The notes under the pieces: generated by a model | What the model was told of the DNA's origin: nothing | Databases searched by the model: none | The model's input: the letters and a program-made list of their open reading frames with translations, nothing else | Position numbers and translations under genes: made by a program | Shown here: positions 42,814 to 50,502 of the stretch, one piece after another | Layout: each line of letters begins with the position of its first letter | Numbering within the stretch: the first letter of the stretch is position 1 | From: Bacillota bacterium | GTDB taxonomy: Bacteria; Bacillota; Sulfobacillia; Sulfobacillales; JAIMBI01 | Reading direction: 5' to 3' | DNA length: 53,817 bases | Assembly: GCA_021846565.1 (NCBI GenBank) | Contig: JAJZWS010000016.1 | Location: 1-53,817, forward strand

Positions 42814-43610
42814 TGGGCACCTCCTGTCAGCGTCAGGAACACATCTTCCAGCGTGACCGGCCCTCGCGGGGAGCGCGCCCCCAGCGCATCGTCCTGGAAC
42901 TCCTGCACCAGACCTTCGGGCGTGCCGGTGGCTCTGACGCGCCCGCGGTGCATGATCACCAGGCGGTCTGCGAGCGCGGCCGCCTCCTCCATCGAGTGCG
43001 TGGTCAGCACCACCCCGGTTCCTTCACCCGCCAACCGTTCAATGCGATCCCACAGCTCGCGCCTGGACTGAGGATCCAACCCGGTCGTGGGCTCATCCAA
43101 GAGCGCCAGGGCAGGTTCATGGATGAGCGCCACCAATAGGGCGAGCCGCTGCTGCTGTCCCCCGGACAACTGACCAAAGCGTCGCCGGGCCTCACTGTGG
43201 AGGCCAACGCGCTCCAACCCCGCGATCGCTTCGGCGGGCCTCAACGCCATCCCCTGCAGGCCTCCATAGAGTCTTACCAGTTGGATGAGCGTGAGATCGG
43301 GTTGAAACGCGGTCTGCTGGAGCTGCACCCCCATCTGCGCACGGGCGGCCGCCGGATGCTGCCGTGCATCCACGCCCGCTACCGTCACCCGACCCGAACG
43401 GGCCGCCACCAGCCCCTCCACCACCGACAGCAGGCTGGTTTTGCCGGCGCCATTGGGGCCCAAGAGCCCCACGACCTCACCCGCAAACACCTGAAAGCTC
43501 ACCCCGTCCACCGCGCGCACAGGCCCGTAGTCCACCATCAGCTGGTCAACCTCGAGTACTGGCGGCGCCATGGCCGCCGAAGGGAGCTTGTTGAGACGGC
43601 CTCGATCCAT
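42810..43610 (-). CDS. ABC transporter ATP-binding protein
   Basis: 266 residues. ATG at 43610 is chosen because GAGGTGA lies six bases upstream; an inner ATG at 43571 has no ribosome binding site. All motifs are canonical: Walker A GPNGAGKT (51-58), Q-loop LQQ, signature QLSGGQQQRLAL (147-158), Walker B LALLDEPTTGLD (168-179), switch His in TTHSMEE. DrrA/CcmA-like. First gene of the exporter/two-component operon. It contrasts with the two degenerate ATPases at 20257 and 24419. Confidence 0.95.
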   Translation of the reverse strand: MDRGRLNKLPSAAMAPPVLEVDQLMVDYGPVRAVDGVSFQVFAGEVVGLLGPNGAGKTSLLSVVEGLVAARSGRVTVAGVDARQHPAAARAQMGVQLQQTAFQPDLTLIQLVRLYGGLQGMALRPAEAIAGLERVGLHSEARRRFGQLSGGQQQRLALLVALIHEPALALLDEPTTGLDPQSRRELWDRIERLAGEGTGVVLTTHSMEEAAALADRLVIMHRGRVRATGTPEGLVQEFQDDALGARSPRGPVTLEDVFLTLTGGAQ

Positions 43611-43779
43611 TTAGAATCACCTCATGCCGATTGTGGTGAATGGCCGTTTTGGGACCCAGAGTCGTCGGGCTGGTTTTCGGGGCGCTCCAACGAGCGGGGC
43701 GTGATGGGTCTAACGAGCGACATGGCGAGCCGAAACCCGGGCGGCCGCACCGACCGAGTGATCGCATGGCGAACGTAGC

Positions 43780-44236
43780 TGAACCACGAACGCGTGTCTG
43801 TCGAGACCCTTCAGCCACTGTTCCAAGCACCTCCAGCTCGCGGGTGATCAGGCGGGTGGCGTCGTGCCGGGTCCAGTTCCGCACAGAGGCCAGATTCCCC
43901 GCCGGCATCACGTGACTTCCGCCGAACATCCTTGGTTCAAAAAGGGGTCACGCCAAGCTGTCACCGGCGCATGCGGTACTGCGGGGGGTTGTGCGCCGTC
44001 GCCACCACCACGGCCGTGTCGGCAGGCAACGACATAAGCCGCTCCGCCACTTCGACCCCATTCTGGTCTGGCAGCCCCAAGTCCCACAGCACCACATCCA
44101 CCGTCCCGGTGGCCAGCACCCAAAACGCGTCGGCGGCCGTCCCCGCCTCGGCCGTAACGCATGTCCGGCTGTGCTCCAGAAGGGCACGGGTCCCCTCGCA
44201 AAGGGCGGGGGCATTCACCGACAGCACGCGAATCAC
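43780..44236 (-). pseudogene. Decayed NarL-type response regulator
   Basis: A GTG at 44236 opens a 91-codon frame, MIRVLSVNAPALCEGTRALL ... VVLWDLGLPDQNGVEVAERL ... VVVATAHNPPQ, ending at 43961. The phosphoacceptor Asp52 remains, but the N-terminal acidic pair is gone (LSVNAP) and the receiver stops short. Further along, in another frame, LITRELEVLGTVAEG (43807-43860) is the start of a LuxR-type helix-turn-helix without its second half. So a regulator gene has been shortened by deletion and frameshift. It follows the kinase remnant in the usual gene order. Confidence 0.6.
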
Positions 44237-44239
44237 GTG

Positions 44240-44420
44240 GGCTCGTCCCTTCGATCCTGGCCAGTTCATCTGGCGCGGGGGCCACCAATTCCACGGTCGT
44301 GCCCGCCCCCTCACCCGTCGCAAGGTTGAGGGTCCGCCCAACATGGCGGTCTTGGGGGATCGGGCCCGCATGATTCCCATCAGCTCGACCGCAGTGACCA
44401 CCGCCTTGGCGCTGCGAGAC
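44240..44420 (-). pseudogene. 3' remnant of a histidine kinase (HATPase end)
   Basis: VELMGIMRARSPKTAMLGG matches the G2 segment of NarX-type kinases (G-L-x-x-M-R-E-R-A-x-x-x-G-G). After a frameshift comes RTLNLATGEGAGTTVELVAPAPDELA, the closing strand (G-T-x-V-x-L-x-V/A-P). Nothing upstream is recognisable. With the regulator remnant it is the fossil of a complete two-component system lying between two intact ones. Confidence 0.5.
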
Positions 44421-45040
44421 GGCTTTCTTCCGCCCACGACCCCCAACCACCCGCTGCCAACGGAGTCGGTGGGGACGGACTTCGTCCAGAAACCCGGCCG
44501 ACACGCGGATTGGCGCTGCGCCTTCAGCCACTCGTTTGCCTTGGGCGGCCACACCGCTTGTCTCGCCCTGGGCCGGGCAAACACCGGGTGAGCATAAAGA
44601 ACGCGGTAATGTTCCGACGAGCCCGCAAACATCCGATTCGCGACAATGGCCCGGCGGTTCGCCACGTTCCTGGCCGCCCTGCTCCTGACAGCCCTCGTGG
44701 TTGGCGGGCCTGGCCCCCGGTCGAGCGGATTGCCGCCGTGTCGTTGGCGCGACCGGCGGTCAACCTGACCGAGTGGGCGGCGTCCGCCGCCGGGCGGCCC
44801 GAGCCGCGCAGAGGTGGGGCAGCGTGGTCGGGGCCTCTGGCTGATGCTGGTGGTGGCTTTGCTGTAAGGAATCGCCACCCCCGGAGCAGGCACCGCGCGG
44901 TCGGTAGCGATGGGGTTCTTTGTGAACCCTGCGTATCGATAACGCTCGGGGGGTTGAGCCTCCCTAAAAATTGGCCTCCCGACGTTCCTGCGCTACGCTG
45001 AATCAAATGGCGGGCGCAGCCGGCGAGAGGACGGGGTGAC
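44421..45040. other. Region without an intact gene; possible decayed secreted-protein frame
   Basis: On the plus strand at 44646 a frame MARRFATFLAALLLTALVVGG looks like a signal peptide. A shifted frame just after reads PVERIAAVSLARPAVNLTEWAA, but no family is recognised and stops follow. The last 60 bp must contain the promoter of the kinase at 45041. Confidence 0.35.
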
Positions 45041-46624
45041 GTGGACCCCCTGTGGCGGGTGGCCATTGTATGGGAGCCCGAGGACAATGCCGTCGAATGG
45101 GGCATTGCCCCCGGTGACGTTTTGCCGGGCCTCGGCGTGGTGTATCACGGCCCTCCACGGGGGCTGTGGAGTCTCTCGGACGAATCGGCTCCCCACGCGG
45201 TGGTGATGGCAGCCGAGGCTACTACCATTGCGCTGGCGCGCCGGCTCGCGCAGCGGTGGCCGGCCGCCCGCCTGTTGTGGGCGGTGCGGCCGGGGACCGA
45301 GCCCTCGGTGCTCACCGGTTTGCAGCGGGGGGTTCGGGGGGTGGTGCGCCTCCCCACGACCCCGGCGGATCTGTTGGCGGCGGTGGACACGGTGGTGCGC
45401 GGTGGCCTCTCCGTCGACGGTGGGCTGGTGGCCAACCTGCGGCATGAGCTGCAAGCCACGCCGCGTCTGCAGGCGGCGTTGGAACGGGACCAGGCCTTGC
45501 GTCAACGGCTGCAAGGACTCTTGACCGGACTCACCGTGGTGGCCGCCCACAAATCGGTCGACACCATGCTGCCCGCCGTGGTCGAGCTGGCTCAGACGCT
45601 GTGCCACGCCCAATATGCTGCCATGGCCATCTTGGACGCTGACGACCGCATCGAATACTTCATCACGCGTGGGCTCCCGGACGCCGACCGGCGAGCAATC
45701 GGCACCCTCCCGCACGGCCGGGGGCTGTTGGGCGAGGTGATTCACACCCGCCGAGCGCTGCGCGTGCCGTCGATCGAGCGTCATGCGTCCTCCAGCGGGT
45801 TTCCGCCCAACCATCCCCCGATGGACAGCTTTTTGGGCATGCCCATGCTGTTTCAGGACGAGGTGGTGGGCCACCTGTACTGCACCAATCGCGAGGGGGG
45901 GCCCTTCACCGGGGAAGACGAGGAACTTTTAGGCCTCCTGGCCCGCCACGCTGCCGTCTTGATTCACACCGCCCGACTCACCCAGGAGTTGAAGGACGCG
46001 GTGGTGGCCGGGGAGCGCCAGCGCATCAGCATGGAGCTGCACGACGGGACACTGCAGGCGCTGTACGGCATCGTGCTGAGTGTGGACAGCCTGTTGTCCC
46101 GCCAAGCCGATGGTGACAGCGACCGCCAGGCGCTGGCGACGTTTGCAGACCGCGTGACCAGCGTCATCACGTCGGTGCGACAGACCGTGCAAAACTTGCG
46201 CGCCCCCCCGCCTGATCTCCTGACGGCCCTCCAAGCCATGGTGGCCGACCTGTCTGCAGCGGAGCGGGTGCGGGTGCAGTCGGCCGACACCAAGTTCCGC
46301 CGCCTGTCCCCGGGGCAAACGGAGCAGGTGGTGGCTTGGGCGCGGGAGGCGGTCAGCAATGCCATTCGCCACGCCGACGCCGATCAGATTGATGTGACCT
46401 GGCACGGGGCGGCTGACGGCTTTCGGCTCGTAGTCACCGATGACGGCGTTGGCTTTGACGTCGACGCGGCGCGCCGCACGGACCACTTTGGCCTTGCGCA
46501 CCTGGACACCCGTGCGGACTGGCTGGGCGGCCGGGTGCTGTGGGACAGCACCCTCGGCCGCGGCACCACGGTCACCCTCGACGCCCCATGGACCCTCCCG
46601 GAAGGCGAGACCGCATCCCGGTGA
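45041..46624 (+). CDS. GAF-domain sensor histidine kinase with N-terminal receiver-like domain
   Basis: 527 residues from the GTG at 45041 (GAGAGG ten bases upstream). Residues about 5-130 look like a receiver fold (WRVAIVWEPED, GVRGVVRLPTTPADLLAAVDTVVRGG), but the phosphoacceptor strand is AVVMAAEA, without Asp, so this is a pseudo-receiver. A GAF domain spans about 170-315 (LCHAQYAAMAILDADDR, LGMPMLFQDEVVGHLYCTN). The HisKA_3 helix has His334 in ISMELHDGTLQALYG; HATPase motifs are REAVSNAIRHADA, DDGVGF and HFGLAHLDTRADWLGG. No membrane segments, so it senses a cytoplasmic signal, possibly redox or a small ligand. Followed by its regulator and the cytochrome genes. Confidence 0.92.
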   Translation: MDPLWRVAIVWEPEDNAVEWGIAPGDVLPGLGVVYHGPPRGLWSLSDESAPHAVVMAAEATTIALARRLAQRWPAARLLWAVRPGTEPSVLTGLQRGVRGVVRLPTTPADLLAAVDTVVRGGLSVDGGLVANLRHELQATPRLQAALERDQALRQRLQGLLTGLTVVAAHKSVDTMLPAVVELAQTLCHAQYAAMAILDADDRIEYFITRGLPDADRRAIGTLPHGRGLLGEVIHTRRALRVPSIERHASSSGFPPNHPPMDSFLGMPMLFQDEVVGHLYCTNREGGPFTGEDEELLGLLARHAAVLIHTARLTQELKDAVVAGERQRISMELHDGTLQALYGIVLSVDSLLSRQADGDSDRQALATFADRVTSVITSVRQTVQNLRAPPPDLLTALQAMVADLSAAERVRVQSADTKFRRLSPGQTEQVVAWAREAVSNAIRHADADQIDVTWHGAADGFRLVVTDDGVGFDVDAARRTDHFGLAHLDTRADWLGGRVLWDSTLGRGTTVTLDAPWTLPEGETASR

Positions 46625-46695
46625 TCCCTCCCGGTCCCGCGCGCACGCGACGCCGTGATACGATGGCGCCAAAGAGACAGAGTGGAGGAATCCCC

Positions 46696-47367
46696 ATGGT
46701 GGAGCCAGACCCCATTCGCGTGGCGCTGGTAGATGATCACGAACTGGTGCGGGTGGGCCTGGCCGACCTCCTCACGGGGCACGCCGACCTCACGGTCGTC
46801 GGCCAAGCCGCCTCTGTGGCCGAGGCGCTGGCCCTCATGGCCGAGACGCCCGTCGACGTGCTGCTGTTGGACGTGCGCCTGCCGGACGGCTCCGGCATCG
46901 ACGTGTGCACCGCCTGGCGGGATCAGCAGCCCGCGACCCGCATCATCATGCTGACGTCGTACTCGGACCCAGAAGAACTGTTTCGCGCACTCGGCACGGG
47001 TGCGGCGGGCTACCTGCTGAAAAGCACCCGCGGGCCGGACCTCCTGGCCGCCCTCCGCACGGTGCACGCCGGTGGCACGGCGCTGGACCCGTCGCTGGCG
47101 CCGTTGGTCATTGAGCGTGCGGCGCGCGGCGCCCCGCCGGATCCACTGCAGGCACTCTCTCCCCGCGAGCGCGCGGTGCTGGCCCTCATTGCCGATGGGT
47201 GCACCAACCGCGAGATTGCCGACCAATTGTCGCTGTCCGAAACGACCGTCAAGCACTACGTCAGCAACCTGCTGGGCAAAATGGGCTGGGCCCGGCGCGC
47301 CGAGGCGGCCGCCTTTCTGGCGCGACTGGCCCCGGATCACCGACCCGACGGGTCAGGCACCGTCTGA
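46696..47367 (+). CDS. NarL/LuxR-family response regulator
   Basis: 223 residues; ATG at 46696 with GGAGG seven bases upstream. Receiver: IRVALVDDHELVR (Asp13, Asp14), phosphoacceptor Asp59 in VLLLDVRLPDGSG, Thr in IIMLTSYSD, Lys in GYLLKSTRG. LuxR helix-turn-helix: LSPRERAVLALIADGCTNREIADQLSLSETTVKHYVSNLLGKM. Partner of the GAF kinase ending 71 bp upstream. The cytochrome b cluster begins 190 bp downstream on the same strand, so it probably regulates that respiratory module. Confidence 0.95.
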   Translation: MVEPDPIRVALVDDHELVRVGLADLLTGHADLTVVGQAASVAEALALMAETPVDVLLLDVRLPDGSGIDVCTAWRDQQPATRIIMLTSYSDPEELFRALGTGAAGYLLKSTRGPDLLAALRTVHAGGTALDPSLAPLVIERAARGAPPDPLQALSPRERAVLALIADGCTNREIADQLSLSETTVKHYVSNLLGKMGWARRAEAAAFLARLAPDHRPDGSGTV

Positions 47368-47462
47368 GGCCAGCCCGGTTGGGGTGGCGGCCGGAGCCCT
47401 GCGCCCTTCGTTCCCACCCACCGCGCCCGTCGGTCCTGCGCAAGTATGAACCGACGATCCTA

Positions 47463-47486
47463 CTGCCCGCCCTGCCTGCGGGGCAG
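47463..47486. promoter_or_regulatory. Hairpin between the response regulator and the cytochrome cluster
   Basis: CTGCCCGC and GCGGGGCAG pair with one bulge around a short loop. No T-run follows (AATAAC), so it may be an attenuator, processing site or weak terminator separating regulator and respiratory transcripts. Confidence 0.4.
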
Positions 47487-47556
47487 AATAACAGCAGAAC
47501 CGTTGGTGCGGGGAGTCAAGGCCTAAGCCCGACGGGTGGGAAAGGGGACGAGCGCG

Positions 47557-47643
47557 ATGATGGGAACCGCGAACATTTTGGTGGTGAGCCTGCTGCTGGG
47601 CGTGTTTGTTGCGGGACTGGTCATTCCGGTGCATCATAAGTAA
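47557..47643 (+). CDS. 28-aa single-span membrane peptide upstream of cytochrome b
   Basis: ATG at 47557 (a second ATG follows at once) is preceded by AAAGGGGAC at good spacing. The product, 28 residues, is one hydrophobic helix (NILVVSLLLGVFVAGLVI) flanked by a short polar N-terminus and a C-terminal VHHK. The stop lies 77 bp before the cytochrome b start. Small single-helix subunits (PetL, PetN, PetG types) are known in cytochrome b6f, and position here suggests an analogous accessory peptide. Too short for homology; supported by ribosome binding site, composition and location only. Confidence 0.55.
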   Translation: MMGTANILVVSLLLGVFVAGLVIPVHHK

Positions 47644-47720
47644 GGGCCAGCCGACGACTCGGACCCTCTTTTGTGGGAGACAGCGGTCGTTTCGGGCGGG
47701 CCAGCCGGAAGGAGGCTCGC

Positions 47721-48362
47721 ATGAACTGGACCGAATACGTGCGCGACAAGATGGGCGTGCTCCTGTCGGTGGACACTTGGTTGCCGCGTGACCTGCCGGA
47801 ATATGCATTTGGCCTGCTGTACACGCTGGGGTCGCTCACCGCGTCGAGCTTCGTGGTGCTGGTGGCATCCGGCATTTTGATGGCCGCCAACGGGCCCCAG
47901 TGGTGGACGGTGTCGCCCATCGGGTTTTTCGTCCGCGGCGTCCACTTCTGGGCGGTGCAAGCATTTTTCTTCTTCATGGTGCTGCATCTGTTGCGCGTGT
48001 ACTTCTCCGGTGCCTGGCGCGGGGGCCGCGAAAAGACGTGGCTGTTGGGCACGCTCTCTCTCCTCGTGGCCATTCCTACGGCCTTCACCGGCTACTTGAT
48101 GCGTGGGGACTTCTACTCGGAGTGGAACGCCGTCCAAGCCAAAGACGGTCTTAACGCCATGGGACTCGCCTGGTTCAACGTGCTGAACGCCGGGCAGATG
48201 TACGGGATGCACGTGGTGGTGCTGCCGCTCGTGCTGTCGGTCTTGATTGCGCTGCACATCACGCTCATCCGGGTCAAGGGCGTCGTGCCCCCTTACCCTG
48301 CGCGCGACGAAGATGAGGCGGCCCGCCGTCAGGAAGAGGGCGTAGCCCATGCACAATCCTAA
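47721..48362 (+). CDS. Cytochrome b6-type subunit of a quinol oxidoreductase
   Basis: 213 residues; ATG at 47721 with AAGGAGG five bases upstream. It matches the N-terminal four-helix half of cytochrome b. Haem ligands: His75 and His89 in VRGVHFWAVQ and FMVLHLLRVYFSGAW, and His164 and His179 in YGMHVVVLPL and LIALHITLIR. The second pair is 15 residues apart, the b6 spacing used by Bacillota and plastids. The segments GAWRGGREKTWLLG and AIPTAFTGYLMRGD are conserved cytochrome b loops. There is no Cys at all, so the covalent haem c-i found in b6f and Bacillus complexes cannot be attached. No Rieske gene is adjacent. The gene overlaps the next by 14 bp. Confidence 0.9.
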   Translation: MNWTEYVRDKMGVLLSVDTWLPRDLPEYAFGLLYTLGSLTASSFVVLVASGILMAANGPQWWTVSPIGFFVRGVHFWAVQAFFFFMVLHLLRVYFSGAWRGGREKTWLLGTLSLLVAIPTAFTGYLMRGDFYSEWNAVQAKDGLNAMGLAWFNVLNAGQMYGMHVVVLPLVLSVLIALHITLIRVKGVVPPYPARDEDEAARRQEEGVAHAQS

Positions 48363-49332
48363 GCAGGACCTCACCCATCGGTATAAGTATGTGCGGGCAG
48401 ACTTTTTGAAGCACCTGACCGGCACCACCGTGGTGGTGGCGGTGCTGGCCGTGGGCCTCTCCCTCTGGTTTCGTGAACCGGTGCGGCCCGCGCTGCACAT
48501 TCGCACGGTGGCCACCACCACCCCGCTCTTGTTTGAAAAGGTAGCCATCGGGGATCTCACCGGTACTGGCATCATCGCGACGTACGGCCCCCCGTACAAC
48601 GACGCGGTCGGCCATGTGCAGAGCCCTCTGCAGAAACTGGTGGGCGTGATTCATCCCGTCAACCCGGCCCAAGACTTCATCCTGAAGCCGCTGGGTATGG
48701 TGGCGGTTCTGAACCCCCAGGTCGCCTCGGCTATGACCGTATGGCAGGCGGCGTCGGTGGGCCAGCGGGAGATTTGGGCCGCAAACTATGCCCGCGCCCT
48801 GGCGCACGCGCGCGTCGTCGGCAAGAGCGTCGCGGTGCCGGCTGGCGCCTACGGCCCGGTCGCCCCCATGATGGCCGGTCTCTTGCGGCTGGGACAGAGC
48901 GGCCTCATGACCGGGGCCCTGAACCGCAGTCCGGCGGACTATCAGTTTGACAACCAAAACGCGCTCTTGTTCCTGCAGGGTGCGCCGCTGCATCAGGCCG
49001 CCAAGAAGCTGGAACTGCTGGGCAACCAGTGGGGCATCATTCACGAGGAGAACGCCCCATATCCCGGGCCGTGGTGGATGACCATCGTGACGGCCATTTA
49101 CCAAATTCCGTACATCGCCCACGCATCCGGCGGAGACGCTGTGGCCTTGTCGTTGGGCATGCTTTTGTTCATCGCCTTGATGGTCGGGCCATGGGTGCCG
49201 TTCATCAACGAAGTGCCGCGGCGGCTTCGGGTGTATCGCCTGATCTGGCGCGACTACTACGACCGCTACGAGCATCCTGACGGGCCGCCGCCGCCGAGCG
49301 CACCGCCGGACGATGGAGCGAGTAGCCCATGA
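48349..49332 (+). CDS. Membrane protein partner of cytochrome b with large extracytoplasmic domain
   Basis: 327 residues; ATG at 48349 inside the 3' end of the cytochrome b gene. One N-terminal helix (TGTTVVVAVLAVGLSLWF) is followed by about 190 residues outside the membrane (TPLLFEKVAIGDLTGTGIIATYGPP, then GVIHPVNPAQDFILKPL). Near the end come amphipathic and hydrophobic segments (MTIVTAIYQIPYIAHAS, AVALSLGMLLFIALMVGPWVPF) and a basic tail RRLRVYRLIWRDYYDRY. It sits where subunit IV should be but lacks the PEWY quinol-site motif and subunit IV helices. No CxxCH haem motif. I do not recognise the family. Gene position makes it a structural or electron-transfer partner. Confidence 0.72.
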   Translation: MHNPKQDLTHRYKYVRADFLKHLTGTTVVVAVLAVGLSLWFREPVRPALHIRTVATTTPLLFEKVAIGDLTGTGIIATYGPPYNDAVGHVQSPLQKLVGVIHPVNPAQDFILKPLGMVAVLNPQVASAMTVWQAASVGQREIWAANYARALAHARVVGKSVAVPAGAYGPVAPMMAGLLRLGQSGLMTGALNRSPADYQFDNQNALLFLQGAPLHQAAKKLELLGNQWGIIHEENAPYPGPWWMTIVTAIYQIPYIAHASGGDAVALSLGMLLFIALMVGPWVPFINEVPRRLRVYRLIWRDYYDRYEHPDGPPPPSAPPDDGASSP

Positions 49333-49550
49333 GCCGCCGAGCGACCCCTCGGGTGCCGCTCGGTGCGCGCCTGCGCTTCTCCGTGGGGGCGGCGCTGGGG
49401 ATTTTGGGGCTGGGCGCTATGGGCACGAGTGTGTTTCCCGTCGTGTGGAGTGCCCTCATTGGCGGCTTTTTGCTCCTGCTGCTGGGCTTGGCCGTGAGCA
49501 TCGGGACTATTGCACATCGCACGCCAGCTGAGTCGAAGAGCCACCCCTGA
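49329..49550 (+). CDS. Small two-helix membrane protein of the cytochrome cluster
   Basis: 73 residues; ATG at 49329 overlaps the upstream stop (ATGA), so it is translationally coupled. Two hydrophobic helices (FSVGAALGILGLGAMGTSVF and VVWSALIGGFLLLLLGLAVSIG) with a basic N-terminus (MSRRATPRVPLGARLR) and polar tail. Unknown family; likely a third subunit of the cytochrome b complex by location. Confidence 0.68.
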   Translation: MSRRATPRVPLGARLRFSVGAALGILGLGAMGTSVFPVVWSALIGGFLLLLLGLAVSIGTIAHRTPAESKSHP

Positions 49551-49701
49551 CGCGCGGTGCCGACCCGTCTCTGCGTCCCCCCGGTCGAAGGGCCCTTGCG
49601 AGAGGGAGCCAAATGGCCTAGCGAGAGGCGGTCTTGGTGTTATAGGGTGGGATTAAGCGGCGCCAACAGGCCATCGCACCATCGCGAAAGGGTGAGCCAG
49701 T

Positions 49702-50502
49702 GTGATTCAAGTGCACCCGGAACTGAACGACGACCGCATCCTCAAGCTCTTTGAGAAGGGCATCCACGGGCAGTGGGGCGAAGACGCCATTGCCTGGGAC
49801 CAGGCCACCGATGTGCCGGAGCGTGTGCGCCACGGACTGGCCCTCACGCTTACCCCGGTGTATCTGGGGGAGCAAACCGCGATGATGGGCATCGCCACCG
49901 TGATCCCCCTCCTGTTGCGCGGAGGTGAGACGGAGGCGGTGCTGTACCTGTCCAGCATGCAGCTGGATGAGGCCCGCCACTTCCGCAACCTGCACCGACT
50001 GTACGAGCTGTTCGAGGAGGACCCCTTGCCGGCCCGACGGCTGCCGGAGATGTGGCGGTATCACGCGCGGCTGCTGCACTCCCGCGACCCCTTGGACTGG
50101 GTGTGGGGCATTCTCATCTCTGACCTGTTTGCCCGCCGGTTCTACGGCGCGATCCGAGACATCGATCCCGAGGGTCTCCTGGGATCGCTGGCACGGCGAA
50201 CCCTGCAGGACGAGGCGCGGCATCAGGCGTTTTCGGATCGGTTTCTCGAGAACCGCATTCCCCAGCTCTCGCCCGAACGGCGCGCAGGCCTGTTGGGCTT
50301 GCGTGACGACCTGTTTCGTTCCATGGACGGACTTGCGGGCCGTTTGGCCGATGCGGCGACCGATGCAGGCCTCGACACGTCGTCGCTGCTGGACGGTTTG
50401 TGGCTCGACACCGAACGGTGGGTGGAGCGTCTCGGCATTGCCAGTACCCACAGCGCTCAGCGGCCGATGGCCCGGCAGCCCAAACCAAGCGCCGCGCTAT
50501 AG
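49702..50502 (+). CDS. R2-like (ribonucleotide reductase small-subunit-like) di-metal ferritin-fold protein
   Basis: 266 residues; GTG at 49702 with AAAGGGTGA six bases upstream. All-helical fold with two E-x-x-H pairs: LDEARHF (Glu90, His93) and QDEARHQAF (Glu171, His174), plus Glu57 in VYLGEQTAMM. In R2 and R2lox proteins a further Glu from the third helix completes the site; here that stretch reads ILISDLFARRF, offering only Asp141. It may be an R2lox-type oxidase that uses Mn/Fe, or a divergent member. No large reductase subunit (R1) is present. It follows the cytochrome cluster by 150 bp and its stop abuts the stop of convergent lysA. Confidence 0.8.
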   Translation: MIQVHPELNDDRILKLFEKGIHGQWGEDAIAWDQATDVPERVRHGLALTLTPVYLGEQTAMMGIATVIPLLLRGGETEAVLYLSSMQLDEARHFRNLHRLYELFEEDPLPARRLPEMWRYHARLLHSRDPLDWVWGILISDLFARRFYGAIRDIDPEGLLGSLARRTLQDEARHQAFSDRFLENRIPQLSPERRAGLLGLRDDLFRSMDGLAGRLADAATDAGLDTSSLLDGLWLDTERWVERLGIASTHSAQRPMARQPKPSAAL

